This document shows positions 62,524-64,000 of a stretch of DNA of 64,000 nucleotides, piece after piece. The DNA is from Kribbibacterium absianum (GTDB lineage Bacteria; Actinomycetota; Coriobacteriia; Coriobacteriales; Atopobiaceae). Under the pieces are notes generated by a model. The model ran no database searches, was not told where the DNA came from, and worked only from the letters and a program-made list of their open reading frames with translations. The stretch covers positions 558,001 to 622,000 of the forward strand of contig NZ_JASJEX010000001.1 in assembly GCF_030067705.1 (NCBI RefSeq), read 5' to 3'. The position numbers were made by a program, and so were the translations under genes. Each line of letters starts with the position of its first letter. Position 1 is the first letter of the stretch.

Positions 62524-63396
62524 TCACTCGCCGAACGCGAAGCGGTCGAACGCGACCACGGTGATCTGGTCGTCGCACTCGCGGCCCACCTTGTCGGCGT
62601 ACTCGCGGATGGAGATGTCGCCGTCCTTGATGAAGGCCTGCTCGGTGAGCACGTTCTCCTTGAAGAACTTCTGGAGGCGCCCCTCCGCCATCTTCTCCTG
62701 GATGAACTCCGGCTTGCCGGACGCGGCGGCCTGCTCCTTGTAGATGGCCTTCTCGTGCTCGACGGTCTCCGCCGGCACGTCGGCGACGGTGGCCGCGACA
62801 GGGTCGGCAGCCGCCACCTGCATGGCGACGTCGTGCGCGAAGGTCTTGAACGCCTCGTTCTCAGCGGTGGCCGGCTTCGAGAACGCGAACTCGACGAGCA
62901 CGCCGATCTTGCCGCCGTGCACGTAGCTGCCCAGCGCGCCGCTCTCGACGGAGCGCTCCACGATGCGGGCGACCTTCATGTTCTCGCCCATCGTGTGGAT
63001 CATCTCGGTGAGCGCGGCGTCGACGGTCTCGTCGCCGTCGAAGGGGGCGTCCTTGAGGGCCTCGGCGTCCGCCGGGTCGTTCTCGGTGACGACCTCGGCC
63101 AGCTTGGTGGCGAAGCCGGTGAACTTGGGGTTGGTGCCGACGAAGTCAGTCTCACAGGAGACCTCGACGAGCGCGCCCTTGTGGCCGTCCGGGGTGACGA
63201 ACGCGCCGACGGTGCCCTCGTTGGTGTCGCGGCCGGCCTTCTTGACGGCCTTGGCGATGCCCATCGTGCGGAGCACGTCGACGGCCTTGTCCAGGTCGCC
63301 CTCGGCCTCGACGAGGGCCTTCTTGCACTCCATCATCGGGGAGTCCGTCATCTCGCGGAGCTGCTTGACGAGCTGGGCGGAGATCTTCGTTGCCAT
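62524..63396 (-). CDS. tsf: Elongation factor Ts
   Basis: 290 residues: MATKISAQLVKQLREMTDSPMMECKKALVEAEGDLDKAVDVLRTMGIAKAVKKAGRDTNEG is the canonical UBA-like N-terminus and EF-Tu contact region; VEVSCETDFVGTNPKF and the dimerisation repeats follow. It recycles EF-Tu-GDP. GAGGAG precedes the ATG. Lies 55 bases after rpsB. Confidence 0.96.
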   Translation of the reverse strand: MATKISAQLVKQLREMTDSPMMECKKALVEAEGDLDKAVDVLRTMGIAKAVKKAGRDTNEGTVGAFVTPDGHKGALVEVSCETDFVGTNPKFTGFATKLAEVVTENDPADAEALKDAPFDGDETVDAALTEMIHTMGENMKVARIVERSVESGALGSYVHGGKIGVLVEFAFSKPATAENEAFKTFAHDVAMQVAAADPVAATVADVPAETVEHEKAIYKEQAAASGKPEFIQEKMAEGRLQKFFKENVLTEQAFIKDGDISIREYADKVGRECDDQITVVAFDRFAFGE

Positions 63397-63451
63397 GCTT
63401 CTCCTCTTTCTCAGGGTGGGTCAGGGTCAGTGCGGCCGAGCCGCACGGTCA

Positions 63452-64000
63452 TTACATGTTGTGGTCGACCTTCTCGGCCAGGTCCGGCGTGGCGACGGCC
63501 TCGACGGTCTCGCCCTCGACCACCGCGGCGCCCTTCTCGGCGGAGAGTTCCGGCTGCATGTCGAGCGCGTCGGCCACCTGGGCCTCGGTGAGGTCCTGGG
63601 GCTGGGCGGTGCCGGCCATCTCGGCCTCGGTGATCTGCTCCTGACCCTTGCCGGCGAGGATGGCGTCGGCGATCAGCTCGCACATGAGGGAGACGGAGCG
63701 GATGGCGTCGTCGTTCGCGGGGATGCCGTAGTCGACCTCGTCCGGGTCGGAGTTGGTGTCGAGCAGCGCGACCACCGGGATGTGCAGGCGCTGGGCCTCC
63801 TTGATCGCGATCTCCTCGCGCTTGGTGTCGACGACGAAGAGCGCCTGCGGCAGGGCCTTCATGTCACGGACGCCGCCGAGGTTCTTCTGGAGCTTCTCGA
63901 GCTCCTTGGTGAGCACGGCCTGCTCCTTCTTAGGCAGCAGCGCGAGGCGGCCGTCCTCCTGCATGGTCTCCAGCTCGAGCATGCGCTCGATGCGGGAGCG
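63452..64000 (-). CDS. rpsB: 30S ribosomal protein S2 (5' end beyond the window)
   Basis: The visible C-terminal part of S2 (about 180 residues) includes KELEKLQKNLGGVRDMKALPQALFVVDTKREEIAIKEAQRLHIPVVALLDTNSDPDEVDYGIPANDDAIRSV, followed by a long acidic tail (about 65 residues, Glu/Ala-rich) ending in DLAEKVDHNM. The frame continues to the window end, so the start is missing. rpsB-tsf order is standard. Confidence 0.95.
   Translation of the reverse strand, partial: RSRIERMLELETMQEDGRLALLPKKEQAVLTKELEKLQKNLGGVRDMKALPQALFVVDTKREEIAIKEAQRLHIPVVALLDTNSDPDEVDYGIPANDDAIRSVSLMCELIADAILAGKGQEQITEAEMAGTAQPQDLTEAQVADALDMQPELSAEKGAAVVEGETVEAVATPDLAEKVDHNM

Overview
The window is about 64 kb of high-GC bacterial chromosome, densely packed with mostly housekeeping genes. 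The gene content suggests a Coriobacteriia-type actinobacterium (Olsenella/Collinsella/Atopobium relatives). It pairs actinobacterial markers (a GarA/OdhI-like FHA protein next to an FtsR-like MerR regulator) with a Firmicute-like core (RNase J, RNase Y, SpoVS, a LexA/LysM divergent pair, MiaB/MiaA/HflX). The exact genus cannot be fixed from the sequence alone. No tRNA, rRNA, CRISPR array, IS element or prophage was recognised.

Left part (1-22.1 kb, mixed strands): a truncated gene end; a MalY-RidA pair; FHA-FtsR; apt and a tyrosine recombinase; an AI-2E family permease; a ClC antiporter; a small basic protein; an FAD oxidoreductase; a CapA-like Tat lipoprotein; a DEAD-box helicase; manA and a GntR regulator; trxB; two NCS2 base permeases; dut-nrdR; a LysM protein divergent from lexA; and a membrane acyltransferase-like gene.

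Centre (22.1-49.7 kb, almost all minus strand). Read in the direction of transcription, this is dxr-proS-unknown membrane protein; GIY-YIG, era-recO; rpsO-pnp; rnj; ftsK-rodZ-yajQ-rimO-pgsA-cinA; recA-recX; rny-GHKL ATPase-spoVS-miaB-miaA-hflX. Many junctions overlap by 1-4 bases (GTGA, ATGA, TGATG, TAATG), so translational coupling is likely. PNPase, RNase J and RNase Y, three major bacterial RNA-decay enzymes, all lie here.

Right part: a carbohydrate locus (49.9-56.6 kb) encodes a galactitol-type PTS (separate IIA, IIB and IIC), a class II tagatose/fructose-bisphosphate aldolase-like enzyme, a triosephosphate-isomerase-like protein, a YjbQ protein, a GntR/UTRA regulator, a PH-like membrane protein and a 61-residue small protein. 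It sits between ispG and dxr inside an otherwise classical essential cluster, rpsB-tsf-pyrH-frr-uppS-cdsA-rseP-ispG (63.9-56.7 kb, minus strand), so it looks like an accessory insertion. The same 26-bp inverted half-site arrangement lies upstream of both the catabolic operon/regulator and the IIC gene.

Regulation visible in the sequence: LexA-type SOS boxes close to the consensus CGAACRNRYGTTYC lie in front of recA, between lexA and the LysM gene (four copies), and unexpectedly upstream of the AI-2E family permease gene, where the geometry relative to a -10 element matches recA. Several intergenic gaps carry families of inverted repeats that are not coding.
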